DNA of 64,000 nt from Lepidurus packardi (lineage: Eukaryota; Arthropoda; Branchiopoda; Notostraca; Triopsidae), in assembly GCA_023053545.1 (NCBI GenBank), contig JAKZAN010000005.1, forward strand, positions 1,798,001 to 1,862,000, read 5' to 3'. This document shows, in pieces, positions 23,940 to 36,135 of this stretch. Numbering within the stretch: the first letter of the stretch is position 1; each line of letters opens with the position of its first letter. The translations under genes were made by a program, and so were the position numbers. The notes below the pieces were generated by a model that was not told the origin of the DNA, searched no databases, and saw nothing but the letters and a program-made list of their open reading frames with translations.

Positions 23940-26210
23940 GGGGGGGGGGTATAGTATTGCTAGAACGCAGAATGCCGGAATTAAAGAAAAATACACAACG
24001 CAGTGCCCAATCACGTTGCTCGTTGCTAACGTTGCCATTTCCTCTGGTGAAATGGATACAGCCCTCTGTAGGCACTCGCCGCCACTTTGCATAGCGGACG
24101 GAATTAATCCCGTCAGCCATTTTGTGAACAGACCCCAAGCCGACTCCACGTCAGGTAATTTGCTCCCGTTTTATTTCAATTTTTCGAATCCCATCCGACT
24201 TTTATCCAACTGAAAGGCAAACAGACTTAAGTACCATGCAATCAGCTTGCATATTATCAGAGTTTGTTAATTAAAAGTAACAATGTTGATAATGTTCGAC
24301 ACTATTCCCAGGGGTAAGCGTCAGTAGATTTCAAACCATTTTTCGAACGTTTTCAAGTTTATTCGCTCCCATTGGCTACATATTGCCATTAATTCAATGA
24401 ACAACCCCTAGGAAGTTACCGTATTCTGCCTTCCATTTCCTCTAGTTAGGCGAAGATTTGGTTTATCCTATTTTTCACGAAAATGTTCAAACCCCGATTT
24501 GAGCAATTTCCAGATTTCCCTTAATTCCTCAATCCTCATGACTACCAACAAAGGTACACCCCTGGAGGATATTCCCGTTTTTGGATTTAAAAAATTATCA
24601 ATGCAAAGAAATTTAGCAATTTTCTGTCTAAAAAAACTAATATTAAAAATTCCCGCATGGCCGCCATTGCCGGCCCCGGCCAAAGCTCCAGCGAACGTTT
24701 TTGTCCCTGTCGCTTAATCCGAGTGCCCGCCCTGTTCTGCCATTTTGATTTGTCTAGTCGGGTGGGATGACGTACTGAGGACTCAAATTCAACTTGTCAA
24801 AGTATTAAGTTGTGTTTAAAGATGAACAGTATTACTAAGAGTTGTCCCTTTTCTATTTATTAGGTGGTGACAAATTTCACAAACAGTTTACGAGTGTTAC
24901 AACGTGTTAAGTGTGTGGTCCTTTCCCTCCTCCCGTTCCACTCAGCCAACTTTATCCCCCTGCCTTTTGCCATCCTTTTGGAGAAGAAAAAGAGAACCGC
25001 AACTTTTGTGTCTGGTAAACTGAGGATGCGTGGAGACAGCTATTATTTCATCTTCTGTGGGAGGTGCCAGGAGAACCAGAAGAAAAGGTATGCCAGGAGT
25101 TGAAAAGTGTTGTGGCCGGTTAGGTCTTTAGCTGCAACATTTGAACTTCCTGGGGGACAGAAAAGTCTTCGCTGTGCCATACAATAGGTCTTAAATGGCA
25201 AAAACAGCGAAAACTTTTCTGGGGTCAGGGGTCAAACGGGTGGTGGAAGCCTCGACTGAAGAACGCGAAGACGCCGCCAGGCAGGGGGAAAAAGTGTCGT
25301 CTGTGGACATTTCTGGCTGAGTACATTCTTTTCTATTGAATTTAAATATTGATAACATTGTTAGTAACTAACTTCCATCTCGTTTACAGGCTTTCACTCC
25401 GTTTGGGTACCTTAGCGCTCCGGCTGGGATTTTGCCGTGTTTTCAAGATTGTTGCTGTTTTGGGGGGGATCCACGTGTTCGCTCAGTCGAGGTAAGAACT
25501 CGTTTGAATTTTATCCAAAGTGGCTTTCTTGTTTCTTTCCCTAATTGAAGAGTCCATTTTATGTTTGAACATGTTGGTTAACATGGCCATAGAAGATAGA
25601 ATGCTTTGAAAGTGTTTAAAATAGCTCAGTTTTACAGTTTTATTCTTATTTTATAGTTTTTATTCTTGTTCTTTTTTTCTAGGACGTTCACGAGACCGCG
25701 AGAAAAGGGAGGGCGAAGCCTCGAAAGGTTTAGGGTCGTAGGATAGCTAAGCAAAAGGGGAGCAGAACCTGCACCTGGTCGACTTTGGGCAAAATCGTCT
25801 TTCCCACACTTGCTATGTCTCCAGCCGTCGAAAATGGTTACATTTGTGTCTTTTCAAAAAAGGGAAGTACATTTCGTGTATTACTCTCTGCTTTCGTCTG
25901 CGTTCGTCTTTGTTGGGCAATTCAAACTTAAAAAAAAAAAATGGTAGTTTCTTGAGTTGGTGCAAAGAAAGCTTCGCTAATGCTAGCCACGCGAAGCTTT
26001 TGGGTTTGGAAGAATGAAACAGTTCTTGGCCAGAAGTGTTTTATTTCATTCAAACTTGCCGCATTAGTTTAGTTATAATCCTAGTGAGGGTTATTATAAT
26101 CCGAGTTAGTTTTAATCCCAGTGAGGACCATTTCTTGCCCATTTCTGAGAAAGCGCCCGGAAGAGAACGTGTCGTGTTCATTGCAATTCTATTGATGCTT
26201 TTCTCGTTTA
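23940..26210 (+). repeat. Non-coding module P, copy 1
   Basis: Ordered blocks here recur in the same order at 41970-43230: around 23940-24230 (ACGCAGTGCCCAATCA, GATACAGCCCTCT), 24300-24450, 24780-25100 (TGGAGAAG, CAGGAGAACCAGA), 25390-25600 (CAAGATTGTTGCTGTTTTGG then a G run, GTTCGCTCAGTCG) and 26060-26210 (GAGAAAGCGCCCGGAAGAGA). The copies are diverged with indels. No long frame is conserved between the two copies, so the module is probably not protein-coding. Several blocks end in GTAAG- or TTCTAG-like motifs. Confidence 0.7.
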
Positions 26211-26939
26211 TTTTCGTTTTTTCTTCCGAGTGGACGTGGGACTCCTGGGTGGATTTGATCCTCTGACGGTCTTACATGAAGTGTATGGCCTTTTCGGTGC
26301 TAATTTTCCCTAATCGGGTTTGGAAAGCGTAGCGCGTTGTGTTGGACGATGCGTAATCCCTGTGATCTGGTCCCTTTGCGAACTTTCTTCAATTCCGCGG
26401 TGTTTTCAAGACGAAGACGAGGTAACCTTTTCGTTTTCCCCAAATTGGTGTTAAATTCTCAAACTTTTATTTTGTGGAAATTTTCATTCTCATTTGAGTC
26501 TCTGTATGCATTCTTTTTAACGAGCGCTAAAAGGAAAAATGCTGAGTTCATGGTTTCAATTTATGCCAACAGGAAAAGTTCCGAAAGCCATTTGGGTTCT
26601 AAAAAAAAGGCTAAATCCTAAAACGTCAGTTTTAGGATTTTGCCTTTGACTCGTGTGTATGAGTTCCGACTAACTCGTTTCCCCCCTTCTATGTTTGTTT
26701 TGTAGGATCTTCGCCACGTAGCCCGCCGAAAGAGGGTGGAAGGCGGAAAGAACAATTTTGTGGGTTGTGGAACTCGTCCAATGTATCGAAGCGGAAAGGA
26801 AGAGTGAATAAATCGAGTTGGTCAACGTCGCACTCGTCTGCAACTTTCTTTCAGACATTTTCTTTTGTGGGTGTTTTTCTCATAACACTTTTGACATAAT
26901 ACTGATGCTTGTCTCTTTTGTTCTAGAATTTTCAGCGTA

Positions 26940-27620
26940 AACGAAGTGAAAGGCTTTCAACTGGATTCACTGCGTTACTACCCAAGATTAGCTTCATGGG
27001 AAGCCTTTATGACGCTAAACTCTACCCACTTTCGAAGAAGCCGAGATACTTGTGAGCCGCAGTTACCAGATTCGTCTTTGATGTTCATTACGCCAGGTAT
27101 CATTGTCTAATAGGCTTGAGATAGAGCTCCGTTTGGCTACTATTCCGTATTGGGAAATACCGCGAGCGGGCCCGTTCAGTCTTCATGGTCATCTGGGGTT
27201 TGGTGGGCGTGGTTGTGGGGCCGGTGGAGGACAAGCAGGCAAGGGACGGTATTGCGTGTGTGGTGCTGAAGAGGGCAGAGTAAGTTTGAATTCTTTTTTT
27301 AAAAGTATATACTAATGTTGTTGCTTTTATTCACATAGGCTATCTATGGGATCTCCTGCGTTATTACTTGACAACATCTCCATGATATTGTGCCTTTATG
27401 CCGTTAAAAATTTCCGTCCATTAAAAGAAAGCAGAGAGTCTTGTAAGCTGCAGTTATTCAATTCACCAGTTTCGCCCTTGGTGTTCACTACTGGAGATGA
27501 AGTATTTCATTGGAATGAACTCGATTTCTTTAAAATTAATATTTGCTTGGTTCTAGGCTCTTGCGTACTTCAGACGGAAATTTTCTTCAATTCCGCGGTA
27601 TTTTCAAGATTCCCGTACTC
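26940..27620 (+). repeat. Tandem non-coding unit S-T-R, copy 1
   Basis: Sub-blocks: S (26960-27095, CTGCGTTACTACCCAAGATTA, GAAGCCTTTATGACGCTAAA), T (27110-27290, AGAGCTCCGTTTGGCTACTA, GGGAAATACC) and R (27317-27555, CTAATGTTGTTG, ATCTCCTGCGTTATTACTT). S, T and R are each preceded by TTCTAG- or AATAG-like and followed by GTAA-like sequence, as exons would be. No shared reading frame between copies was found. Confidence 0.65.
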
Positions 27621-28669
27621 GTCCCATGTCTCGAAGGGAAAAGGAAGACATAAATAGACTTGGGCAACGTCGCCATCGTCTGGAACTTGAGCTCCGCGCG
27701 CAAGTTAGTACTGTGCTTTGTGTTATTTACATAATACTGATGCTTGTCTCTTTTGTTCTAGAAATCTCAGAGCGAAAATTAAGCTAAAGAGGACACTTCT
27801 AGATTCTTATGAGCTGCAGTTGTCAAATTCACCAGTTTCGTCCATGGCGTTCATAACTGAAGGTAAACCATTTTAAAATTAAATAAACTAATTTTCGAAA
27901 ATTAACATCCCCTTGGTCCATAGGCTATTGTAAGCTAGAGATAGAGGTCTGTTGCGCTAAAATTCCTTATCGAAACATTGTGTGAGCTGGTCCTGTCATT
28001 GGGAATGTTCTTTGAAGGGTAAGTTGTTCCCTTGATAATTTCGCTCCAAGAAGAGTTTTCCGCAGGGAACATTTTGTTTGAATGTATTCATGTTTTCCTC
28101 ATTCCTCTTTGCTCTAGGCTTCTCTTTTGAGCCCCTAGTGCTCTTTCCTCGCTATTTAGTAGCGCAGGCATTCCTAAAGAAGATTATCCGTGCATCAATG
28201 GCGATTCCTCCAGCTGCAATACCGAAGATCATCGTCATCATCAGCTCAACCCTTGCCTTGCCTTTGAGCGCCGCCGTAGCTGATCCCGTTGATGTTTCTT
28301 CACGTCGCCTTTGATTCGGATTTTGGATTCGCCCTTTCTGTGATGGAACTGGAGACGCAGAGGGCATAAGGTATGCTAGGAGGTTTGGCTGCGGTAAATT
28401 GCTTAAAGATTTGCTGCAATCCAACTTTCTGGGAGGTAGAAAAGTTTTCGTTGCTGCATGATTCGTTAGGCCTTTAATGGTAGCAACGGAGCTTCTCTGT
28501 TTTTTTTTGGGGGGGGGGGGTGGCGTGGTTTAATTTGGATTTTGGATAGCGATGGAAGTCAGGCAGGCCAGGGTTGAGTTCATCTGTGGATTGAAGAAGT
28601 GGAGTAAGTTTTTCTCTTATTTTTTGTTTACTTTTTGTTTTTTGAATAATCATAGTTTTATTTGTAATT

Positions 28670-28990
28670 CAAAAAGGCTTCTCAATTCGGATTCCCTGCG
28701 TTAGTACCCAATATTATCTTCATGTGAAGCCTAAGGCTAAACTCCGTTTAGCCTCACAAGGACCAGCAGGAAAGGGACGTTATGTTCGGGTGTGGTGATG
28801 AAGAGGCGAAGTAAGTTTTTACTTCTTATTTTTTTTATTTTCTATACTAGTGTTGTTGTTTTTATTCAAATAGGCTATCCATTGGGATCTCCCGCGTTAT
28901 TACTTAACAACATCTCAATGACATTGTGCCTTTATGTTGTTAAATGCCGTCCATTAGAAGAAAGCGAAGACATAAGAAGTGCTCGGTTCT
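28670..28990 (+). repeat. Tandem non-coding unit S-T-R, copy 2 (shortened)
   Basis: A short S/T remnant (28680-28815, CCTGCGTTAGTACCCAA, GGACCAGCAGGAAAGGGACG) is followed by TAAGTTTTTACTTCTTATTT and then R (28845-28990, CTAGTGTTGTTG, CCCGCGTTATTACTTAACAA). This shows that R normally follows the T-ending within about 50 bp. Confidence 0.65.
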
Positions 28991-29439
28991 GGCCCTCGAC
29001 CTTTGTCGTAGTAGAATTCGACAGAAGTGAAGCAAACACTTCAAATTTACATTTATAAGTTTTTACTAATCGTTGTTTCTTTCAGGCGAGCAAATAGAAG
29101 GCTATTTGGATCGAATATTTGTATTGAAGTCGAATATGGATCACAAGATTTCGAAGCCATTTTTAAGATTACTGTGATGGATAGCAAAGAGCCGACTTAC
29201 ATGGAGTTTGTATTGTTGAGTTTTCTTTTAAGTTTGAATTTTAAATTTGTTCACTTTTCCCACGCTTTAGGATCGGTGGTGGTGGTAGCCTTAGCCAGCA
29301 GTGGCGGTCTTTGGCGGGCAAATCCTATTGAAAACATCGTTCTAGGTTTTGATGATGGCGGTGGCTAACCTTAGACAGCAGTGGCGGTCTTTGGCGGGCA
29401 AATCCTATTGAAAACATCGTTGGAGGTTTTCATTCCCAA

Positions 29440-29893
29440 CTGGATTTCCTGCGTTATTACCCAAGATTATCTTCACTGGAAGCCTTTATGACGCTAAACT
29501 CCGCCCACGTTCGAAGAAGACGAGGATTCTTGTGAGCCGCAGTTAGCCGTTTCACAAGATTCATCTTTGATGTTCATAACGCAAGGTCCATTTTTTAGTT
29601 TTATTGAACTCGTTCTTTTTTTATTAATATCTGCCGTGTACTGTCTAATAGGCTTGAGGTAGAGCTCCGTTTGGCTACTATTCCGTATTGGGAAATACCA
29701 CGAGCAGGCCCGCCCATTTTCAGTGAGTTAAGTCTTAAACGCTAGCAGCGGAGTTTTTCTGGGTTTTGGTGGACGTGGTTCGGGTGCATTGTGGGGCCTG
29801 TGGAGGACCAGCAGGAATGGGACGTTATATTCGGGTTTGGTGTTGAAGAGGCGGAGTAAGTTTTGATTTCTTATTTTTTTTTTATTCTCTATA
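29440..29893 (+). repeat. Tandem non-coding unit S-T-(R), copy 3, interrupted
   Basis: S (29440-29580) and T (29652-29850) are well preserved. T ends GAGGCGGAGTAAGTTTTGAT followed by a T-rich stretch ending CTCTA-TA, exactly where copies 1 and 2 enter R. Instead a Tigger terminal repeat starts at 29894. The missing R is found at 41298, immediately outside a second Tigger end. Confidence 0.75.
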
Positions 29894-30132
29894 CAGTGGA
29901 ACCTCTCTTAACGAGCACCTCTCATAACGAGTAATTCGCATAACGAGCAAAACAAATGTGCAAAAATTGCTCCCTTAACGAGCGACATTTTCACAACGAG
30001 TGACGCAGAAAGGGAAGTCACGTAACGTATGAGTCACTTGTGAGCCGGGACACATCAGTTTCGCTTAACGAGTGTTTCATATAACGAGCAAGATTCTGGA
30101 ACGAATTATGCTCGTTAAGAGAGGTTCCACTG
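29894..30132. mobile_element. Tigger-family MITE (239 bp)
   Basis: Perfect terminal inverted repeats (CAGTGGAACCTCTCTTAACG ... CGTTAAGAGAGGTTCCACTG) are flanked by TA on both sides. Its ends match those of the 2 kb Tigger at 39307-41297, including sub-terminal TAACGAG repeats and GCAAGATTCTGGAACGAATT, so it is an internal deletion derivative of that family. No coding sequence. Confidence 0.93.
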
Positions 30133-30681
30133 TATCTTCCTATACCCTACTCTGTCCGATAGCCCTTTCGGGAAGTTTCGGTTCGTCAGCAACCGACGTG
30201 GGCTTTCTCCTTGCAATGAGACCATACGAGGCAGTTTGGACAACGCGGGTAACGCTTGGCGTACAGTGGAGCCCGCAAGTAATGTCGCGAAGTCAGTTTT
30301 AGGTGATCGAACTTGTACTATTCCCACTTAGCGCATAAGAGCATAACAGCTGCATAAGCGAGGCACAAGGAAGGGAAAGGTGAACTATAGACTTTCAAGG
30401 GTTTCAGCTAACTTCCATAGCTTCACCGACAGAAAGGGGTTGGGCTAAAGAAGGGGGTTGAGCAAGTTATGAAAGGTATTGTAAACAAATACCTAATACG
30501 TGTAGCTAGTTGTGAGCAAACAACTGTAACCTTTTTCCGATTTTTAAAAAGCACCATTTTTCCAAGAAATGTTATTGTAAACAATTGACTTTCCCCAAAT
30601 CCGGTTGAAGCTCAAACAAGCATGCAACGTTCATTTGGTGTTCGTCTTTTAATGGTGTAAAAACAATCGAACGGAGTGGAA

Positions 30682-31624
30682 ATGTCAAATCCAAATGTTT
30701 CGGATGAAGTTTTTATTAACGCGTATTGCAAGTACTCCGTGCTTTTTAACTCGAAGCTTCAAAGACGTGAACGTACGAGAGAACGCGCTGAAAAGTATCT
30801 CGCATGATATTGGATTAAGTAATTGTGCAAACAAAAATGTGTATTCTGAAAAAAATATTAAGTCTCAAAAAGAATGGATTTGTTAATAGACGATTGCAGA
30901 ATAGACGAACTGGAGCAGCGTTTCAAACGGTTGAGGTTGAAATTCGTACGTTTGTGTAAAAGAGCAGGGCTTTTACGAAGCGGATCTGCTGCCAAACCTT
31001 TCAATCCCCGAGAAAAATGGGATTTATACCCGCTTTTTGATTCCTTATTTGGAGTACATATATTATCAAGACGGTATTGAAAATGTAAAAAAGGCATTTC
31101 ATAAATTACTAACATTTACATATGTCATAGCAAACGTAGCACTAATGTTGCCGTTCCCTCGAGTGCTGACGAGAACGAAGCCAGCGAAGAAGAAATTAAC
31201 ATTGCAGAAGGAAACGAAGAGGTCGTGCAAAGCGAAAGAACGACGTGTATTTCTCCAGGAAACGCTTCCTTTGTCTCTTTCGAAGACAGCGACAAAGATA
31301 ATACTTTTGCAACGCAGGGTTCAGATGCTACTTTTCCTTCCATTCGTAGTCAAGGTAGAAGATTAGTCTAGAAAATTAATTATACTTAAGTTTAAAACTT
31401 TAGGAATAAACGTTGGTGCTTCCACCTCTCGAAGCACGATGAGTACCAAGAAGAAGCGCAAGTCGAATGATGACTTGGAAGTTACAATGTGCGAAACTTT
31501 CGCAATTCAGTCCAGCCATATCCAATGCCAGGCAAAGGAAAATGACGAGCTTGACTTCGTCATGAAGCACTACACAAAAAGGTTAAAGCGGTTGCCGTCT
31601 AATCAATCCGAGGAGATTCTCTAG
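30682..31624 (+). pseudogene. MADF-BESS accessory protein of the Harbinger element
   Basis: From ATG 30682 the frame gives VFINAYCKYSVLFNSK, then shifts to SFKDVNVRENALKSISHDIG, then KRLRLKFVRLCKRAG and, after another shift, IPYLEYIYYQ. These are the successive helices of a MADF domain. After an acidic linker (31135-31360) and an intron (about 31355-31402) it reads STKKKRKSNDD and ends with a BESS-like LDFVMKHYTKRLKRLPSNQS. At least two frameshifts make it a pseudogene. The family partner protein aids DNA binding of Harbinger transposase. Confidence 0.75.
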
Positions 31625-32039
31625 CACTTTGAAAGAATGTTGATGGAGGATGTTGTTGAATGTGGATGTTGAATTGCAGTGGATTGTGGATGTGGATTGA
31701 ATGTGGATGTTGAATTGCAGAATCGGGTAGCACTTACAGATCGTGATACCGAGAGTGACTAATGGAACCTCTATGGTATACTTAATCATGACAATTTCTA
31801 ATTTTATCCATTTAGCCTTTGTTCTAAAATCCTATAAAATTATTTTTTCAACCCTGTGTGTTTCCATTATTAGTTTAAAATAATTGACGTCTTTTTATAA
31901 CTCACGTTACTCGGAAAACGTATTCTTTGTTTACTGCATACTGCACGAAATTTATCGACGCGGAAAATAAAAATTCTAAGTAAAGTAAACTTGTACTACC
32001 CAGTCCCATATGTGAGCTTAAACTTTATACATCATCTCT

Positions 32040-33210
32040 TCAAGAAGTTCTCTTTACGTAGTCATTTTGCCCTGGGACACATCCTTTATTAACAAAATAC
32101 TTTGCGTAAATATTCCGAACATTTACCGCTTGAAGGAGGCTGTTCTCAGGTATGGTGTTCGCATCTTCTTCATGATAAACATCATTTTGATAATTCTGCA
32201 CAACACTAGATTTGACAACTTTCGAACCTTGCTTTGACTTCATAATATAGTTATGCAATAGCACACATGCCTTTACAAATATTAGTACATGTTCGGGTTG
32301 CGTGAATAAGAGTTGTGAGTATCCTCAAACGTTCTGACAAGATGCCAAACGCTCAACCGTTCTTCGGGCTCGAGAGAGGCGGTAGTTGAATACTATTTCT
32401 TCATGACTTAATCGGCCAGTACCCCTACCTGGGTATGGCCGTAGAATGTGTTGGTCTAAAGGAAGGCTTCATCGGCGACAAATACATAGGGCAAGATCAT
32501 TTCCGAGTTTTGAAGTTTAGCGGGTCTCGGAATGTTGAGTTTTCCTTTCCGCAGGGCTTTACGAAATATGGAAGCCTCAAATATACCCCCGTCACTTTCC
32601 TTTCCAAACGCGCCAATATCCAACATTGTAAAACAGTAGTCCGCATCGCAAGCAGCGAGCATTACAATATTAAAATAATGTTTATAATTGAAGTACAGGG
32701 ATCCAGACCTAGGAGGTGCTCTTATGCGTACGTGCTTCCCATCAATAGCTCCTAGGAAGGCAGTTTGGGAAATTCCATCTTTTCTCAAATCTTTGGCTTA
32801 CTGATCTCCAGTTTACGCTGTCAGGACTTGGGAGGTACTCATCTAGTAAAGAATTGTAGATCGCAACCGAGACTTCCCGTAGAATCTTGCACACAGTACT
32901 GTGTCCACATCGAAAAGAAAAGGCGAGGAACCTTTGTGACTCTCCTGATGCCAGATACCGTAACGTGATCGAGAGTTTCTCTCCTGTTGAGATATATTTT
33001 GCAATTAATAGTGTATTTTAGTTATTAGTGATCCATATCTTATAGAGAAATTACCAACGGAAATTGCCTTTCGAAATTTCGTGTCTGGTTTCTTGATTTT
33101 AGGACCAATTTTGTTCAGCAAATCATCAAACATGCTCAAGCTCACTCGTAAATAAACGCTAAACATCCTTGGGTCCTTCAATCTCAACTCAAGTTTGGTA
33201 TCAAGGTGTT
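32040..33210 (-). pseudogene. Harbinger transposase (DDE_Tnp_4 nuclease), frame-broken
   Basis: Segments in order on the minus strand: LRLKDPRMFSVYLRVS (33180), an intron, LRYLASGESQRFLAF and HSTVCKILREV (about 32960-32880), WNFPNCL then GAIDGKHVRIRAPP with the first catalytic Asp, CDADYCF, VFVADEAFL with the second Asp, ILRPYPGRGTG and RARRTVER with the catalytic Glu, then ACVLLHNYIMK. One extra base before GAIDGKH and others near 32455 and 32345 break the frame, so the protein cannot be made although all three catalytic residues survive. Confidence 0.82.
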
Positions 33211-34201
33211 ATATTCACTAAACTTCAGTCGGTTAGCTTCACTATAATAGGACCTAGTCCATAGCTTTTTTTCCTCCGCAATAACAATAACATGTAAGCC
33301 ACATTAATAACCCCCACGAAAGAAGAGAAGTAAATTGCCATGTCCATGGCTGGTAAACTAGCTCACTCTTTGTTTATGGTTCAATAGCCCTTGTTTACTA
33401 ACATTTCACCTTCCTGTCTAACTGGGCGGATCTTCGTAATTAGTTTGGCTCCGCCACTGGCTCACAAATGACAATAGGTAGGCCAACGGAGGCATAGCAT
33501 GATCATAAGCATAAGGCCTTATGCGCTAAGTGGGAATAGGCCCGTAGTGGTGCCCTTCGCAGAAAACCTGTGTCATCCTCTATTTAAGGCCACGGTGAAG
33601 TGCAACCTCTTATGGCGCTATAGCATGGCAAACTTTCAAACATTGTAACGACACGATGAAACATTGTAATTAAACCAAATTTTTACACAATGCGTGTAAG
33701 GTATAAATCTAGGGGGTGAAGGTCGTACTTTATTTTTTTTTTATTCTGTGATTTTTTTAATAAATGTTCAAAGTTATCAAAATCTTAAATAAATCATATA
33801 TCAAAATTTTACGACCTTCATCCCCTAGGTTTTATTATTTAAAAAATTTTAAAACTCGAACTTTTCAATTATCTCTTTCTGTTTACTTTAAAAACTGCTT
33901 ATAAGTTTCTGAAGTTCTGATGAAAAATTGTGCTGCCACTCAGAAAATAACGGCCAGTCAGGAAACTGCATAGCTTGTGCTGAACTCAAGAATGAGCATG
34001 AAAAGGAGAAGAGCGTAAAAGTAAGGGGAAGTAAAGGGCAAGTAACTAATTGGGTTTGCTCGAGCCTAAAGTAACCCAAGGGCACAAATACCTTGTGGCG
34101 TTTTACCCTTTTCTTTTATTCTGAATGATTTTGTCTTGTGGCAACTGACGACTAGGATTTTACGCACTACTACAACTCTTACGAACTATTTATAGGCCGA
34201 A

Positions 34202-35356
34202 TTAAATTGACTGAAAATTAGTATCTCTAAAACCATCTACAATAATGGAGCTTTCCATAGCTGTAGACGGACCGTCCCAGTTTTTGAAACATTCGTGGGG
34301 GCGAGGATCCACTTGTTTGTTCTTAGCTTGTTGACAAATGGAACAATATTTGTTACGAACTCCTACATGCAATATTTTCTTGGTCCGCGCACCAATGATT
34401 ACGCCCACACCTGACTTGGCTGTGTACCTGGTGCCGTGGCTTCTTTGAGACCACCCACCATCGCCAATTACGGTTATGTACGGGGTGTTGTCTTCGTCGA
34501 TTTGTTCAGCCCGTTCAGCCGATTCACGTTCTTCCTTCCCTGCATTTTCTATTTCTAGCTTTGCCTCTTTCTCCCATATTTTCCCAACTTTACGTTCCTG
34601 GTCAATAAATGAGTTGCGGCTCATTGAAGGAACGCCAACGGTTGCCATGAATTCTTCTAAGTGGTTATGGGCTGCACCAATTTGCATAATTCCCATTGCA
34701 ATTTTTGTGTTGACGGACAAGGCCTGAACTTTATCTGACCTCAAGCGTGCAGCATGCGGCGAAATGTTCTTTTGCGTAGAGCTTGTCGCGTTTGGATAAA
34801 CCGGGTCAGTCGTAATAAAAAGATTATCCTGGCATTTCTCACATTTGAAAGAAAAACTGCTCCAAAAACCTTTCTTAACTTCCTTTTGGAAAGGAATGGG
34901 TGAGCGACAAATATCGTAGTGTTCAAAAATCTTATTGTGCCCTGACAAGAAATGGCAAACATTTACTAATCGAAGTCCGTCAACTTCTTTCTTCATTTTT
35001 GGTTGCGAATACCAAACAGGTTCAATGTTAAGTTCTACAGCATCAATTTCTGCCTGTTCTTTAAGAATGCGTGAAAGTTCGTCATCTTCAAGACAGTTCG
35101 TTTCTTTGTCAAGGAGATCTAAACTAGCAATATGGGAAACAACGGCGCTAGTGCTAGCTATAGGTTCAACGGAAATTGATTCTACACCAGGTGTGTAACT
35201 TACAGTATTGGAAGCTTGTAATTGAAAACTTTCACCTGGAATTAATTTCTCGGGCTCAGCTGGATGATGTTTCGTAATCTTTTCGTTTCGCGCCTTCAAA
35301 GCAACCCCCATTAGCAGGTGCTTTTTTTTCCTGGATGACACTTTTCTATTACCCAT
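34202..35356 (-). CDS. Mutator-like transposase, C-terminally truncated
   Basis: An uninterrupted 384-aa frame. After a basic N-terminus and a variable linker, conserved blocks appear from about residue 170: KCEKCQDNLFITT (zinc-knuckle-like), AAHNHLEEFMATVGVPSM, then ITVIGDGGWSQRSHG with the first catalytic Asp, SGVGVIIG, KILHVGVRNKYCSICQQAKN and CFKNWDGPSTAME. This is the Mutator-like transposase domain common in arthropod genomes. The frame stops just after VDGFRD, where the second half of the catalytic core (second Asp, Glu) should follow; no continuation was found downstream. The product is probably inactive unless it is spliced to something not recognised. Confidence 0.75.
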   Translation of the reverse strand: MGNRKVSSRKKKHLLMGVALKARNEKITKHHPAEPEKLIPGESFQLQASNTVSYTPGVESISVEPIASTSAVVSHIASLDLLDKETNCLEDDELSRILKEQAEIDAVELNIEPVWYSQPKMKKEVDGLRLVNVCHFLSGHNKIFEHYDICRSPIPFQKEVKKGFWSSFSFKCEKCQDNLFITTDPVYPNATSSTQKNISPHAARLRSDKVQALSVNTKIAMGIMQIGAAHNHLEEFMATVGVPSMSRNSFIDQERKVGKIWEKEAKLEIENAGKEERESAERAEQIDEDNTPYITVIGDGGWSQRSHGTRYTAKSGVGVIIGARTKKILHVGVRNKYCSICQQAKNKQVDPRPHECFKNWDGPSTAMESSIIVDGFRDTNFQSI

Positions 35357-36135
35357 TTTCAGTCAGTAGTACAACGCCAAAAAAGTTTCACACTAACTTA
35401 CACAACTCACTTTTTTTAACCACTCACGAACGCAGTAACGAACTTTTTGGGTTGTATTTTTTTTAATAACGTACAATGCTATAATGTTTTAAACAATTGA
35501 AGAAATTGGTAACACTAAAATTAAGAACCGTTCATGCTGATCTCTGATTACGGAATGAGTTCTAGTCAAAGTTGCATAACAATATTCCGAAAAGTTAGCG
35601 AAATAGTAAAAGTGAATGTCCTTTGAAATCGCATTTGGGCAAATTACACAAACACTAAAAATTAAAAAGTCATTCAGTTTTGAGAAAGAGTGAATTCCCC
35701 TTAGTAGAAAAATTATGCGTTTCCAGTTATTCCGTTGGGATATAACCAAAGCTTGTTGTTGTAGGGAATTTGAGATCGAAAGTGAAGGTTGTTGCAAAAT
35801 ACTGATCCTCAATAATTGGGAATCTATTTTATTGGTCACTTCCTTTGACTGATTCATGTCTAAAAGCTAAAATATTCAGTAACTTATTTTATATTCCAGA
35901 GTTTCACGATGTGGCCAAGCAGGAAAAACTATTGCAAGATGTAATTTAGCGATCAATGACCTATCGGCATCAAGATGATCATCAGCATGCATTACACTTT
36001 TCAGCAGTGCCATAGCAGTCAAACGAAAGCCCCAAAGAGCAAGATCTTCGAAGGCTATTAGTTGACTAGAACTAGAATATAAACAGTGATCGCTAAGACG
36101 AGCGCTTGATAAGATGGGTGGTAACCTTGAGTGTA

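Larger units (their letters stand above)
30318..33539. mobile_element. PIF/Harbinger DNA transposon, decayed, with both genes
   Basis: Terminal inverted repeats of about 22 bp (CTATTCCCACTTAGCGCATA at 30318 and its inverse ending at 33539) bound 3.2 kb. Inside are, as is typical for Harbinger, two diverging roles: a MADF-BESS DNA-binding protein on the plus strand and a DDE_Tnp_4 transposase on the minus strand. Both are frame-broken. The target duplication could not be settled; TA abuts both ends. Confidence 0.82.

Noticed and set aside
23815-24213. 132-codon plus-strand frame in module P
   Set aside because: The frame is not conserved in the homologous module at 41970.
30274-30300. Another CAGTGGAGCC terminal-repeat-like start
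   Set aside because: No matching inverted end was found nearby, so an element cannot be defined.
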